Assembly: GCF_007954355.1 (NCBI RefSeq)
Contig: NZ_VOLR01000013.1
Span: 62,001-126,000 of the forward strand
From: Colwellia hornerae
GTDB taxonomy: Bacteria; Pseudomonadota; Gammaproteobacteria; Enterobacterales; Alteromonadaceae
DNA: 64,000 nucleotides
Direction of reading: 5' to 3'
Positions 1 to 9,336 of the stretch are shown one piece after another. The position numbers and the translations under genes are program-made. The stretch's first letter is position 1. Each line of letters opens with the position of its first letter. The notes under the pieces are model-generated. The model was not told the origin of the DNA. It saw only the letters and a program-made list of their open reading frames with translations, and searched no databases.

Positions 1-423
1 GGTTTCTAGGTATAAGTCTTCAATCAGTTCGTTGCTTTTTTCTTCCTCAAACTCATCGTTAGAAAAAATATCTTTAATGTCTATGTCTTTTCTTTTTTCT
101 GTTAGCAAACAGCTCATTACTGCATCATAGCGCCCATTAAGTTGCTCTATCGTTTGTTGCTGTTTGCTGATTTGCTTTTTGTAATAGCTTGCATCTTCAG
201 TTAACTGTTTGATGTGGGCATTTTGTTGGTCGAGATGTTTTTGATGAGACTGCTTTAAGTTATCAATGTTTGATTGATTCGCTTGATCAATTCTTAATTG
301 TTGGCTGTGACTATATACTTCGAACCGCTCTAGTACACTTTGAACACTCTGTTCGTAGTTATTTTTCATTTTTTCAAACCAGCGAAATATTTGGCTGGGT
401 ACTTTTTGATTATCTTCTGGCAT
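1..423 (-). CDS. hypothetical coiled-coil protein, partial (C-terminus outside window)
   Basis: The reverse strand is open from an ATG at 423 down to base 1 with no stop, giving 141 residues of an incomplete protein. It begins MPEDNQKVPSQIF and is very rich in Gln, Lys, Asn and Glu. Residues about 25 to 105 have the heptad-like spacing of a long coiled coil, and the last visible residues are acidic (FEEEKSNELIEDLY). There is no signal peptide or membrane segment. I do not recognise the family. The gene is divergent from the chemosensory operon starting at 657, so it may share the AT-rich 233-bp gap but not the operon. Function unknown; being coding is supported only by the uninterrupted frame and its composition. 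Confidence 0.6.
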   Translation of the reverse strand, partial: MPEDNQKVPSQIFRWFEKMKNNYEQSVQSVLERFEVYSHSQQLRIDQANQSNIDNLKQSHQKHLDQQNAHIKQLTEDASYYKKQISKQQQTIEQLNGRYDAVMSCLLTEKRKDIDIKDIFSNDEFEEEKSNELIEDLYLET

Positions 424-656
424 TGAGGCTCTCAAAACATATCCTTTTTTTAACCATAATAATTGTAAACAGGGAAAGCAATATATTCATTAAAAAACCT
501 TACTTTATTTATAGGTATTATTTAAAATAAACTATGATTTTATGCTAAATACCTAAAAAATGGTGAATTTCTATTAAAATAAACTTGCAGTTAATTTTTT
601 TTAGCTTATCTTTATTGCTAAGTTTTCTATTTTTATACGAATTTATAAGGGATTAA

Positions 657-932
657 ATGTTCAAACTACCGGCTCTGTTAACTATTGCTCAAGTTGATGA
701 CTGTAAAATGCAGCTACTCGAAGAAATTGCTACAAATGATGTGATAACTTTTGATGACAGTGCTGTTACCCATATAGATACCGTAGGTGTGCAATTGTTA
801 TTAGCGGCAGTCACTTTTATCGCTGCTCAAAATAAAGTACTTAACTGGAATTCTACCTCCTGTGTTATTCAAGAAAGTGTTAAGCAATTAGGGCTTAACG
901 AAGCCATTTTAAATCAATATCTAAATGCTTAG
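657..932 (+). CDS. STAS-domain protein heading the chemosensory operon
   Basis: A 91-residue protein that is one STAS domain, the fold of anti-sigma factor antagonists and of small scaffold proteins. The conserved loop is readable as THIDTVGVQLL. The position after the Asp, where SpoIIAA-type proteins carry the phosphorylated Ser, is Thr42. A good ribosome site (AAGGGA) lies just before the ATG. It is the first gene before cheY and cheA, and a STAS gene next to cheY is also known, from memory, in the Vibrio cholerae cluster III neighbourhood. A second STAS protein lies at 12126 with its likely regulator. This one may be an additional client of that switch or a structural part of the array; its role is inference. 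Confidence 0.8.
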   Translation: MFKLPALLTIAQVDDCKMQLLEEIATNDVITFDDSAVTHIDTVGVQLLLAAVTFIAAQNKVLNWNSTSCVIQESVKQLGLNEAILNQYLNA

Positions 933-1010
933 TATCAGTTATTTAGTGAAATATCATCTAAATATTATTAAGCTTTTGCCGTTTATATTTACCTTGAAAA
1001 GGAAATACCT

Positions 1011-1373
1011 ATGACCAAGATTTTGGTTGTTGATGACTCTAACTCTATTCGCGATATGGTTAGTTTTACATTAAAAAGTGCCGGTTATGAAACCGTTGAA
1101 GCAAAAGACGGACAAGAAGGTTTGAGTAAAGCTCAGGCTGGGGCTTTTGATTTAGTGATCTCTGATGTAAATATGCCCAATATGGATGGTATTGCTTTAT
1201 GTGAAGAGTTACGTAAGTTACCCGCCTTTAAGTTTACCCCTATTTTGATGTTAACGACTGAAAGTTCTGGTGATATGAAAATGCGTGGCAAAGCTGCCGG
1301 CGCCACTGGCTGGTTAGTTAAACCTTTTAACCCTGAAAAATTATTAGCAACCATTAAACGGGTTGTTAGGTAG
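1011..1373 (+). CDS. cheY: chemotaxis response regulator CheY
   Basis: A stand-alone receiver domain of 120 residues, the usual CheY length. The acidic pair is Asp8/Asp9, the phosphorylated residue is Asp52 (ISDVNMPNMDG), the switch Thr is at 82 or 83, and the conserved Lys104 sits in LVKPF. It should accept phosphate from the CheA encoded six bases downstream and, in this cluster type, may bind a target other than the flagellar motor. A ribosome site (AAAAGGAAA) lies before the ATG. No separate cheZ is seen in the cluster; CheC/CheX-type genes are also absent, so how the phosphate is removed is an open point (see the receptor at 10904). Confidence 0.95.
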   Translation: MTKILVVDDSNSIRDMVSFTLKSAGYETVEAKDGQEGLSKAQAGAFDLVISDVNMPNMDGIALCEELRKLPAFKFTPILMLTTESSGDMKMRGKAAGATGWLVKPFNPEKLLATIKRVVR

Positions 1374-1378
1374 CTATT

Positions 1379-3508
1379 ATGAGCGTAGATCTCACGCAGT
1401 TTATTCCAAGCTTTTTAGAAGAAAGCTTCGAGGGGCTCGAATTAATGGAATCGAGCTTGTTAAATCTAGAGCAAGGTGATGATGAAACGATTAATTCAAT
1501 ATTTCGTGCTGCCCATTCCATTAAAGGTGGCGCCGGTACTTTTGGTTTTAATCATGTTACAGAATTTACTCATTTGGTCGAGACACTTCTTGATGAAATG
1601 CGTGATGGCAGACGTAATATTGAAGCGGATGATGTTGAATTATTACTAGAGTCTGTTGACTGTATGCGCTTGTTAATTGAAGCAATAAGAGATGAACGCG
1701 AGTGTGATAGTGAAAAAATAGCTGAAAACTCAAAACGATTAGAGGAAGCATTAGCCGCCAGTGGTAGTGTGATGAGTGAAGCACTAACTATAAATGCTGA
1801 TGATGCACCTACTGATAATAGTAGTGATATTGCAAGGTGGCAGATAAAATTTATACCAGAACATCACTTAGTTCAAACGGGGAATGACCCACTACTGCTC
1901 TTTAATGCTTTAGCCGATTTAGGGAAAGTTTCTTTAGAAGCTAATACTAAAGAACTCCCGACATTAAATGATATCGATGCAGAAGAGCTGTACTTAAGCT
2001 GGCAGTTAACACTGCATTCAAACGCCAGTGAAGCGGATATAAGAGAAGTATTCGAATGGGTTGAAGACGAATGTGAATTGATTATTACAAAAGAAGTACA
2101 AGACCAGCCTTTAGAAGCAGTGACTGAAGCAGTGACTGTGGTAAATACCCTTGAGGGATCAAGCCAAAATGAACAGGCTGATCTTACACCGCCAATTGAA
2201 GCTCATTTCGCTGAACCTACGCCAAAAAACAACACAGATAAACCCGTAAGTAAGTCCAAAAATGATCTAGGCTCTATTCGAGTAGGTGTCGATAAAGTTG
2301 ACAGTTTAATTAACTTGGTTGGTGAATTGGTCATTACTCAATCTATGCTATCTGAGTTAGGCAGTGATTTTGACTTATCAAAAGTTGAGCGCCTAAATGC
2401 TGGTTTAGAGCAGTTACTACAAAATACCAAAGAATTACAAGAAAGTGTTATGCGTATTCGCATGTTACCTATTAGCTTTGCTTTTAATCGCTTTCCAAGA
2501 TTAGTTCATGATCTGTCTAAAAAAACAGGAAAAGAAATTGAGCTTATTCTTAAAGGTGAGCAAACAGAGCTAGATAAAACCGTGATGGAACAAATTGGTG
2601 ACCCGCTGGTACACTTAGTGCGTAATGCTGTCGATCATGGTATTGAGCCTGCACAAGTTAGACTTGCTCATGGTAAGCCTGAAAAGGGTACGATTGTGCT
2701 TGATGCCTATCATCAAGGTGGCAGTATTGTTATTGAAATTAGCGATGATGGTGGTGGTATTGACCGCCAAGCTGTTTTTAATAAGGCACTTGAAAAAGGC
2801 CTCGTCGATGAAAAAACCACCTTAACCGATAGCCAAGTTTTTGATTTACTTTTTGAACCTGGATTTTCTACCGCTAAAGAGGTCAGTGATATTTCTGGTC
2901 GCGGTGTTGGTATGGATGTAGTGAAAAAGAATATTCAATCACTAGGTGGACGAATACAAGTTGAATCTGAACAAGGAAAGGGCAGTACCTTTCGGGTCAA
3001 TTTACCCCTTACTTTAGCGATACTTGATGGTCAGTTAGTTCGAGTTGGTAAGGAAGTTTATATTATTCCATTAATCACTATTGTTGAATCTTTACAACCA
3101 CAAAAAGAGCTGATTAATCGTGTGTCAGGTGACATGCTACTGTACCGACTTAGAGAAGATAATGTACCGGTTATCCCAATTTATCAGCTGTTTAATATTC
3201 CTTGTGAATTTGAACATATTGAAAGTTGTTTATTAGTGGTTGTTGAAGCAGACGGACAAAAAATTGGTTTAATGGTTGATGATTTACTTGCCCAGCAGCA
3301 AGTTGTTATTAAAAGCTTAAATGACAATTATCAACAAGTTCAAGGTGTATCTGGTGCAACTATTCTCGGGGACGGCTCTGTTGCTATGATTCTTGATGTG
3401 GCAGGTATTATTGAAATGGCGCTAACAAAAGCACAAATTAATCAACAACATCAGTCGAGTGTTCAATCCCAAATTACCCGGTCAATATCGGCAGGAGTTA
3501 ACGCTTAA
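1379..3508 (+). CDS. cheA: chemotaxis histidine kinase CheA
   Basis: A 709-residue CheA with all parts. The P1 Hpt domain has the phosphorylated His46 in RAAHSIKGG. A middle module at about 150 to 245 (W.IKF.PE......NDPL) is the CheY/CheB-binding type region. A flexible linker follows, then the P3 dimerisation domain from about 295, the P4 ATPase with N box (LVRNAVDHGIEP), G1 (ISDDGGGID) and G2 (GRGVGMDVV), and a C-terminal CheW-like P5 domain that couples to receptors. All catalytic motifs look intact. It starts six bases after cheY and its stop overlaps the next ATG in TAATG, so translation is coupled. It should phosphorylate CheY, CheB and possibly the other receivers nearby. Confidence 0.97.
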   Translation: MSVDLTQFIPSFLEESFEGLELMESSLLNLEQGDDETINSIFRAAHSIKGGAGTFGFNHVTEFTHLVETLLDEMRDGRRNIEADDVELLLESVDCMRLLIEAIRDERECDSEKIAENSKRLEEALAASGSVMSEALTINADDAPTDNSSDIARWQIKFIPEHHLVQTGNDPLLLFNALADLGKVSLEANTKELPTLNDIDAEELYLSWQLTLHSNASEADIREVFEWVEDECELIITKEVQDQPLEAVTEAVTVVNTLEGSSQNEQADLTPPIEAHFAEPTPKNNTDKPVSKSKNDLGSIRVGVDKVDSLINLVGELVITQSMLSELGSDFDLSKVERLNAGLEQLLQNTKELQESVMRIRMLPISFAFNRFPRLVHDLSKKTGKEIELILKGEQTELDKTVMEQIGDPLVHLVRNAVDHGIEPAQVRLAHGKPEKGTIVLDAYHQGGSIVIEISDDGGGIDRQAVFNKALEKGLVDEKTTLTDSQVFDLLFEPGFSTAKEVSDISGRGVGMDVVKKNIQSLGGRIQVESEQGKGSTFRVNLPLTLAILDGQLVRVGKEVYIIPLITIVESLQPQKELINRVSGDMLLYRLREDNVPVIPIYQLFNIPCEFEHIESCLLVVVEADGQKIGLMVDDLLAQQQVVIKSLNDNYQQVQGVSGATILGDGSVAMILDVAGIIEMALTKAQINQQHQSSVQSQITRSISAGVNA

Positions 3509-4032
3509 TGGATATTCAAATGTTAGCAGAAGATGTGCCCGTTGAGGGAGAGTTCTCCTTAGAGGGCATTGACTTTATCACCAGTGGCGATCAGTACCTG
3601 ACTTTTTTATTAGCGGATGAACAATACGCGGTTGATATTTTATGTGTTGAAGAAATTCGTAGCTGGGGAAACCCAACCCGTATTCCTAATTCACCTTGCT
3701 ATATTAAAGGGGTGATCAACATGCGTGGCATTATTGTCCCAATAGTTGATCTGCGAATGAAATTTAATATCGGTAGTGCTATTTATTGTGAAACAACTGT
3801 GGTGATTGTGTTGACGGTAGAAACAGAAAATAAAACCCGTACCATAGGGTTTGTTGTTGACGCCGTTTCAGATGTGCTGAATGTAGAAGCAAGTGATATA
3901 AAATCTGCTCCCGCTTTTGGTGGTTGTGTACCACAAAATTATCTGCAAGGTTTAGTCAATGTTGGCGAAAATGTTGTCACTTTACTTAACGTTAAAGTCT
4001 TACAAGAAATTGAAAAACATCAGTTAATATAA
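3508..4032 (+). CDS. cheW: chemotaxis coupling protein CheW (first copy)
   Basis: A 174-residue CheW domain protein that links receptors to CheA. Typical motifs are YLTFLLADEQYAVDI near residue 30, CYIKGVINMRGIIVPIVDLR and the late LQGLVNVGE. It carries about 25 extra acidic residues before the domain. The ATG overlaps the cheA stop, and AGGAG lies 11 bases upstream. A second, more compact CheW follows 15 bases later; the two are clearly related but diverged, so they may have different partners, such as one for the soluble receptor and one for the membrane receptor of the same operon. That division is inference. Confidence 0.95.
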   Translation: MDIQMLAEDVPVEGEFSLEGIDFITSGDQYLTFLLADEQYAVDILCVEEIRSWGNPTRIPNSPCYIKGVINMRGIIVPIVDLRMKFNIGSAIYCETTVVIVLTVETENKTRTIGFVVDAVSDVLNVEASDIKSAPAFGGCVPQNYLQGLVNVGENVVTLLNVKVLQEIEKHQLI

Positions 4033-4047
4033 ATAAAGGAAGATACC

Positions 4048-4539
4048 ATGGAACAAGAGCAAGAATATCTCACCTTTATGTTAAATGGCGAAGAATATGG
4101 TGTTGATATTTTATGTGTACAAGAAATACGCGTGTGGAGTTCAGTTACTGAGTTACCCAACAAGCCAGACTATATAAAAGGGGTAATTAATTTACGTGGC
4201 ATTATTGTACCAATAATCGATTTACGCCAACGTTTTGGTCAGCAGCCGTTGGCTTATAATGAGCAAACAGTGACCATTATTTTACGAAAGAAAAACAATC
4301 AAAAAAGCGATAAAACTATGGTGGTCGGTATTGTGGTTGACGCAGTATCTGAAGTGTATAAATTTGATAAAAAATCAATAAGGACACCTCCTACTTTTGG
4401 CAATAAAATTGACCGTTGTTTTTTACAAGGCCTAGCGTCAATTGACGATAAGCTGATTATTTTACTCGATAGTAATAGTCTATTAGATCAGGACGAACTC
4501 TACGACGTAGAAAGCCGGGTGAAAAGTTCTCAGCAATAA
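4048..4539 (+). CDS. cheW: chemotaxis coupling protein CheW (second copy)
   Basis: A 163-residue CheW paralogue beginning MEQEQEYLTFMLNGEEYGVD, with the YIKGVINLRGIIVPIIDLR core. It has a strong ribosome site (AAAGGAAG). Its last 64 bases are followed immediately by an imperfect second copy of the same 64 bases, so the 3' end of the gene has been tandemly duplicated beyond its own stop codon. Together with the first CheW it would form the ring around CheA. Paired cheW genes are known in this cluster type. Confidence 0.94.
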   Translation: MEQEQEYLTFMLNGEEYGVDILCVQEIRVWSSVTELPNKPDYIKGVINLRGIIVPIIDLRQRFGQQPLAYNEQTVTIILRKKNNQKSDKTMVVGIVVDAVSEVYKFDKKSIRTPPTFGNKIDRCFLQGLASIDDKLIILLDSNSLLDQDELYDVESRVKSSQQ

Positions 4540-4680
4540 TAGTCTATTAGATCAGGACGAACTATCCAACGTAGAAAACTGGGTACAAAGTTCGCCGTTA
4601 TTGTTAATTGGTTCGAGCAATATGAGTTGGTTAGCTAAAGACCCATTATATAGTGTAGAAAGCCGCGCTACATGTTGATC
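4474..4680 (+). repeat. tandem duplication of the cheW 3' end
   Basis: A 64-bp unit starting AATAGTCTATTAGATCAGGA at 4474 lies in the end of the second cheW gene and starts again at 4538, inside the stop codon. The second copy matches well at first and then diverges. A third, poorly conserved piece is recognised by GTAGAAAGCCG at 4655, against 4507 in unit 1 and 4571 (partly changed) in unit 2. The extra copies are untranslated and separate cheW from the receptor gene. They resemble the larger amplification behind cheD. Confidence 0.8.
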
Positions 4681-4724
4681 GTTATTAAATAAGCGACGTT
4701 GACGATAAATAGAGCATTAAAATA

Positions 4725-7700
4725 ATGACAGGTAAACAGATTAGTTTAGTCCAGCAAAGTTGGCAAAAGGTCGTGACACTTTCGCCCAATGTTGGCGATT
4801 TGTTTTATCAAGAGTTATTTATATTAAGACCCGAACTAGTGGCATTATTAAAAGATGTCAAAGTAGATAATAATCGCACTAACAAGTATTTTATTGATGT
4901 ATTGACCCGGGAAATAAGTTTATTACAGCCAATTAAATTGACTGACAAAAAAGTTAACGTATCAATAAGTAGCAATGGTGTAAAAAATCACCAAGAAGAT
5001 GTTGAAAATGCCTTGTTACAAGCATTAATACTGATATTAGATAAAGAGTTAAAAATTACGCTTAAAAGAGCGTGGATCTCAATAATTAAACGTTTAGTAG
5101 GGAGCATTATTATTGAGTTAGTGCTTAATCCTATGAAAATAAAAGATAACATTCAATCGATAGGGAATAATAATACCATGGGTAAAGATACCGAAATTTC
5201 AGTTGCACAAGCTAAAGAATTGCAATTTGCAGATATGTTAGCTCAAATAGAAGCGCTTAATAGAGTTCAAGCGGTTATTGAGTTTAATATGGACGGGACG
5301 ATTATTACCGCCAACGAAAACTTCCTATCGACGTTAGGTTATAGCTTAGAAGAAGTGCAAGGCCAGCATCATAGTATGTTTGTCGAAGCAGACTTTAAAA
5401 TAAGCTCAGAATATCGAGAATTTTGGGCAAGCTTAAATCGTGGTGAATTTGAATCAAAAGAATATAAACGCATAGGTAAAGGTGGTAAAGAAGTTTGGAT
5501 CCAAGCCTCTTACAATCCTATGCTTGATTCAACAGGCGTGCCTTACAAAGTGGTAAAGTTTGCTACTGATGTTACCCAAGAAAAATTAGTCAATGCCAAT
5601 TTTTTAGGTCAGATTGAAGCGATCAGTAAAGCACAAGCGGTGATAGAATTTAATATGGACGGTACTATTATTACCGCCAACGAAAACTTCCTATCGACGT
5701 TAGGTTATAGCTTAGAAGAAGTGCAAGGCCAGCACCATAGTATGTTTGTCGAAGCAGACTTTAAAATAAGCTCAGAATATCGGGAGTTTTGGGCCAGCTT
5801 AAGTCGTGGTGAGTATGAATCTAAAGAATATAAACGCTTCGGCAAAGGCGGTAAAGAAGTTTGGATACAAGCCTCTTACAATCCTATTTTAGACTTAAAT
5901 GGTAAACCTTTCAAAGTGGTTAAATTTGCCACTGACGTCAGTCAACAAAAATTAGTAAACGCCGACTTCTCTGGGCAGATTGCAGCGATAAGTAAAGCAC
6001 AAGCGGTGATAGAATTTAATATGGACGGTACTATTATTACCGCCAATGACAACTTTTTATCAACCTTAGGTTATAGCTTAGAAGAAGTGCAAGGCCAGCA
6101 TCACAGTATGTTTGTCGAGCCAGAGCTTAAAGCGAGTGTCGAATATAGACTGTTTTGGGAAAGCTTAAATCGTGGTGAGTATGAATCTAAAGAATATAAA
6201 CGTTTAGGCAAGGGTGGTAGAGAAATTTGGATACAAGCCTCATACAATCCTATTTTAGACTTAAATGGTAAACCTTTTAAAGTAGTGAAGTTTGCCGCAG
6301 ATGTTACTGCACAAAAATTAGTATATGCCGACTTTTCTGGGCAAATTGCAGCGATAAGTAAATCACAAGCGGTGATTGAGTTTAATATGGACGGCACCAT
6401 TATTACCGCCAATGACAACTTTTTATCGGCATTAGGTTATACGCTTAGCGAAATAAAGGGTCAACACCATAGCTTATTTGTCGAGCCTGGCCACAAATCT
6501 AGTATAGAATATCAGCAGTTTTGGCAAAAGCTGAATCGGGGCGAATTCGACACTGGCGAATATTTACGTATTGGCAAGGGGGGGAAAGAAGTTTGGATCC
6601 AAGCCTCTTACAACCCTATTTTAGACTTAAACGGAAAAACCATGAAAGTGGTTAAATATGCGGCAGATATCACCGAAAGAAAACTAGCGATTGCCCAAAT
6701 TAAAGAAACGTTAATGACCCTATCCGAAGGTGACTTAACGCAATACATTGAAACAGAATTGGTGGGTGAATTTAGTATTATTGGCACTTCTATTAATGAA
6801 TTTATCGATGTATTAAGTAATATGGTTGGTGATATTCGCAGTGCATCAACCAATGTTTTTGATTCAGCACGAGAACTTGCTGAAGGAAATAATGAACTGA
6901 GCCACAGAACAGAATCACAAGCCTCTAGTCTTGAAGAAACAGCGTCTGCTATGGAGGAGCTCACCAGTACCGTCCAGCAAAACGCAGAAAATGCATCAGA
7001 AGCGAGCAAGTTGTCAGCTTCGGTTATGGACAAAGCGAGCAATGGTGGTGCGGTTGTTAAAAATGCTATTACGGCGATGAGTGACATTAATAAGTCGAGT
7101 AAAAAGATTGCCGATATTATTAGTGTTATTGATGAAATTGCCTTTCAAACTAACCTACTAGCATTAAATGCTGCAGTTGAAGCGGCAAGAGCGGGTGAGC
7201 AAGGCCGAGGTTTTGCCGTTGTTGCTGCAGAAGTTCGTAACTTAGCTCAACGTTCAGCCGGTGCCGCTAAAGAAATTAAAGGCTTAATAAATGACAGCGT
7301 TGAAGCGGTAGGTCAAGGAACTAAATTAGTTGATGAAACCGGTCAAACCTTTACTGAGCTGGTTCATGCTATTGAAGAAGTCAGTAAAATGATCAGTGAT
7401 ATTGACAGTGCCGGTAAAGAGCAATCGGCAGGTATTGGCGAAGTTAGTGCCGCAGTTAGTCAAATGGACGAAATGACTCAACAAAATGCCGCATTAGTCG
7501 AAGAAGCAGCGGCGTCGAGTAAGTCAATGGAAGAACAGTCGCAAGCGCTGCTTGATCAAGTTGCCTTCTTTAATAATGGCGAAGATGATGAACAAGAGAT
7601 TCACACACCCGTTCGTCGCTCACCACAAACAAGTAGAAGACCGGCAAGTAGACAACCAGCGAGTAGACAGCCTGCCAGTAGACAACCAACAAGAGCGGCG

Positions 7701-7784
7701 AGTAGACAACCAACCAGGCCAGCGCCAAGAGCAAGGGTGACTCGAAGCAAAACTGAATCTGATCAAGAATGGGAAGAGTTTTAG
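4725..7784 (+). CDS. soluble chemoreceptor: globin-like domain, four PAS repeats, HAMP-like linker, MCP signalling domain
   Basis: A 1019-residue receptor without membrane segments. Residues 1-135 resemble a bacterial globin in pattern (FYQELF..RPEL near 27-39, RAW near 115-117), but the position expected for the haem-binding proximal His appears to be Ile81. Four PAS domains follow at about 178-665 in exact 122-residue steps ([31 protein letters not shown]). A HAMP-like stretch and a complete MCP signalling hairpin come next ([18 protein letters not shown]). The tail is a flexible PASRQ-rich linker ending EWEEF, the pentapeptide type that docks CheR and CheB. PAS and WEEF suggest an Aer2-like oxygen or redox receptor, as in Pseudomonas Che2; the ligand is not shown. 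CheR follows 12 bases later. Confidence 0.92.
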   Translation: MTGKQISLVQQSWQKVVTLSPNVGDLFYQELFILRPELVALLKDVKVDNNRTNKYFIDVLTREISLLQPIKLTDKKVNVSISSNGVKNHQEDVENALLQALILILDKELKITLKRAWISIIKRLVGSIIIELVLNPMKIKDNIQSIGNNNTMGKDTEISVAQAKELQFADMLAQIEALNRVQAVIEFNMDGTIITANENFLSTLGYSLEEVQGQHHSMFVEADFKISSEYREFWASLNRGEFESKEYKRIGKGGKEVWIQASYNPMLDSTGVPYKVVKFATDVTQEKLVNANFLGQIEAISKAQAVIEFNMDGTIITANENFLSTLGYSLEEVQGQHHSMFVEADFKISSEYREFWASLSRGEYESKEYKRFGKGGKEVWIQASYNPILDLNGKPFKVVKFATDVSQQKLVNADFSGQIAAISKAQAVIEFNMDGTIITANDNFLSTLGYSLEEVQGQHHSMFVEPELKASVEYRLFWESLNRGEYESKEYKRLGKGGREIWIQASYNPILDLNGKPFKVVKFAADVTAQKLVYADFSGQIAAISKSQAVIEFNMDGTIITANDNFLSALGYTLSEIKGQHHSLFVEPGHKSSIEYQQFWQKLNRGEFDTGEYLRIGKGGKEVWIQASYNPILDLNGKTMKVVKYAADITERKLAIAQIKETLMTLSEGDLTQYIETELVGEFSIIGTSINEFIDVLSNMVGDIRSASTNVFDSARELAEGNNELSHRTESQASSLEETASAMEELTSTVQQNAENASEASKLSASVMDKASNGGAVVKNAITAMSDINKSSKKIADIISVIDEIAFQTNLLALNAAVEAARAGEQGRGFAVVAAEVRNLAQRSAGAAKEIKGLINDSVEAVGQGTKLVDETGQTFTELVHAIEEVSKMISDIDSAGKEQSAGIGEVSAAVSQMDEMTQQNAALVEEAAASSKSMEEQSQALLDQVAFFNNGEDDEQEIHTPVRRSPQTSRRPASRQPASRQPASRQPTRAASRQPTRPAPRARVTRSKTESDQEWEEF
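5252..6716 (+). repeat. four 366-bp direct repeats encoding PAS domains
   Basis: The sequence AATATGGACGG recurs at 5286, 5652, 6018 and 6384, an exact 366-bp (122-codon) period. Copies 1 and 2 are nearly identical over more than 100 bases (about 5310-5420 against 5676-5786), far closer than copy 4 is to the others. This points to recent duplication or gene conversion. The period keeps the frame, so PAS number can change without breaking the receptor. Confidence 0.95.
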
Positions 7785-7796
7785 GACGTATTATAA

Positions 7797-8642
7797 ATGA
7801 CAGAGCGTGATAAAGCGTTTCAATTAAGTAGCGATAACTTTAACTTTCTTTGTCAATTTGTTTATGACACGGCTGGCATTGTGCTCAATGCCAGCAAAAA
7901 AGAGATGGTATATCGTCGGCTTACTCGTATTATTCGTGAACGTAAACTTGCCTCATTTACGGCTTATTGTGACTTATTAAAGGCAGATGCTGAAAAAGAG
8001 CAAGATTACTTTATTAATGCGATTACCACGAACTTAACCAGTTTTTTTCGTGAGCAACATCACTTTGATTACATGACGGAACATGAATTACCTACGTTAC
8101 TCGGTAATCGTTTGTCGCATCATAAACGCTTACGAATTTGGTCCTCTGCAAGCTCTACCGGAGAAGAGCCTTACAGCATTGCTATTACTGTACTTGAAGC
8201 CATGAAAAGCCAATTAAGCCAATGGGATGTAAAAATACTCGCGACAGATATTGATAGTAACGTCTTAGCTGCGGGGAAAAAAGGGACTTATGATGAACGC
8301 CGTATAGAAGATGTGCCGAGGAAATTGAAAGAAAAATATTTTACCAAAGGTATTGGTATTAACGCCAGTAAAGTAAAAGTAGATAAACAGTTACAAGCAC
8401 TTATTACCTTTAAAAAATTGAATTTATTACATGACTGGCCAATGAAAGGGCCGTTTGACATTATTTTTTGCCGAAACGTGATTATATATTTTGATAAAAA
8501 AACTCAGCAAGAATTATTTGCTCGTTATTATGAAATGTTAGCACCGGGCGGTTTACTTATTCTCGGGCACAGTGAAAATTTAGGTCAATATCAACAATAT
8601 TTTGAAAGTGTTGGGCGTACCATCTTTAGAAAAGCATTTTAG
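7797..8642 (+). CDS. cheR: chemoreceptor glutamate methyltransferase CheR
   Basis: A 281-residue CheR that transfers methyl groups from S-adenosylmethionine to receptor glutamates. It has the N-terminal helical domain with the TNLTSFFRE motif at about 82-90, then the SAM-binding domain with ASSTGEEPYSIA, and the late FCRNVIIYFD motif. Length and motifs are normal. It directly follows the receptor whose tail ends EWEEF, the peptide that tethers CheR in other systems, so the pair is a natural enzyme and substrate. Confidence 0.97.
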   Translation: MTERDKAFQLSSDNFNFLCQFVYDTAGIVLNASKKEMVYRRLTRIIRERKLASFTAYCDLLKADAEKEQDYFINAITTNLTSFFREQHHFDYMTEHELPTLLGNRLSHHKRLRIWSSASSTGEEPYSIAITVLEAMKSQLSQWDVKILATDIDSNVLAAGKKGTYDERRIEDVPRKLKEKYFTKGIGINASKVKVDKQLQALITFKKLNLLHDWPMKGPFDIIFCRNVIIYFDKKTQQELFARYYEMLAPGGLLILGHSENLGQYQQYFESVGRTIFRKAF

Positions 8643-8670
8643 CCGTTCTATAATAAGTGAATAAATAATT

Positions 8671-9336
8671 ATGGTTTTAAATCGACAGGATAATATTTAT
8701 GTTGAGCAATGCTTAAAGCAATGTTTACCTGAATTTGCCCATATAAACCATTATTGGGACACAAAAAGAGCACAAGTGATCGCTAAAATTCTCCCTGGTG
8801 AGTTTTATATGACCCGCGATAATGTTGCTATAGCGACTACACTAGGATCTTGTATTTCAGCCTGTATTTGGGATGAGCATAGTGGCATAGGTGGTATGAA
8901 TCATTTTATGTTACCGCTAACCGATAAAGAAGCGCATGAGGTCGATTGGGGGCAACGAGGCATGGCATCTGATGCGACACGTTATGGCAACTTTGCTATG
9001 GAACATCTCATTAATATGATTTTAAAAAATGGCGGTCGAAAAGTAAATTTACGCGCTAAGGTGTTTGGTGGTGGTAAAGTCTTAAAACACATGTCTGATA
9101 TTGGCGAGAGAAATATTAGCTTTGTGATGAAATATCTTGCTGACGAGGGGATCCCCGTCGAAGGTTCAGACTTAGGTTCTTTTTTCCCTCGCAAAGTTTT
9201 GTTTGAACCAATCAGTGGCCGAGCTTTTGTCAAGACTATTGATAATTTACATAACGATACTATTGCGCGTCGAGAAAGTGCGTACAGAAATCGTATTGAC
9301 CAAGCCCCTGTTGAAGGTGATGTAGAATTATTTTAG
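8671..9336 (+). CDS. cheD: chemoreceptor glutamine deamidase CheD
   Basis: A 221-residue CheD that deamidates receptor glutamines so that they can be methylated. The catalytic Cys61 lies in TTLGSCISACIWD and the His78 in GGMNHFMLP, 17 residues apart as in the Thermotoga enzyme. KVFGGGKVL follows. The protein ends VEGDVELF, a tail shared in type with two other proteins of this region (12103 and 16346). The last 16 codons, with the spacer behind them, have been amplified: five copies stand between this stop and cheB. Confidence 0.95.
   Translation: MVLNRQDNIYVEQCLKQCLPEFAHINHYWDTKRAQVIAKILPGEFYMTRDNVAIATTLGSCISACIWDEHSGIGGMNHFMLPLTDKEAHEVDWGQRGMASDATRYGNFAMEHLINMILKNGGRKVNLRAKVFGGGKVLKHMSDIGERNISFVMKYLADEGIPVEGSDLGSFFPRKVLFEPISGRAFVKTIDNLHNDTIARRESAYRNRIDQAPVEGDVELF

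Noticed and set aside
270-530. Plus-strand frame of 86 codons
   Set aside because: Antisense to the partial coiled-coil gene and running into the AT-rich gap; no ribosome site.
6608-7087. Minus-strand frame of 159 codons
   Set aside because: Shadow of the receptor signalling domain; no start context.
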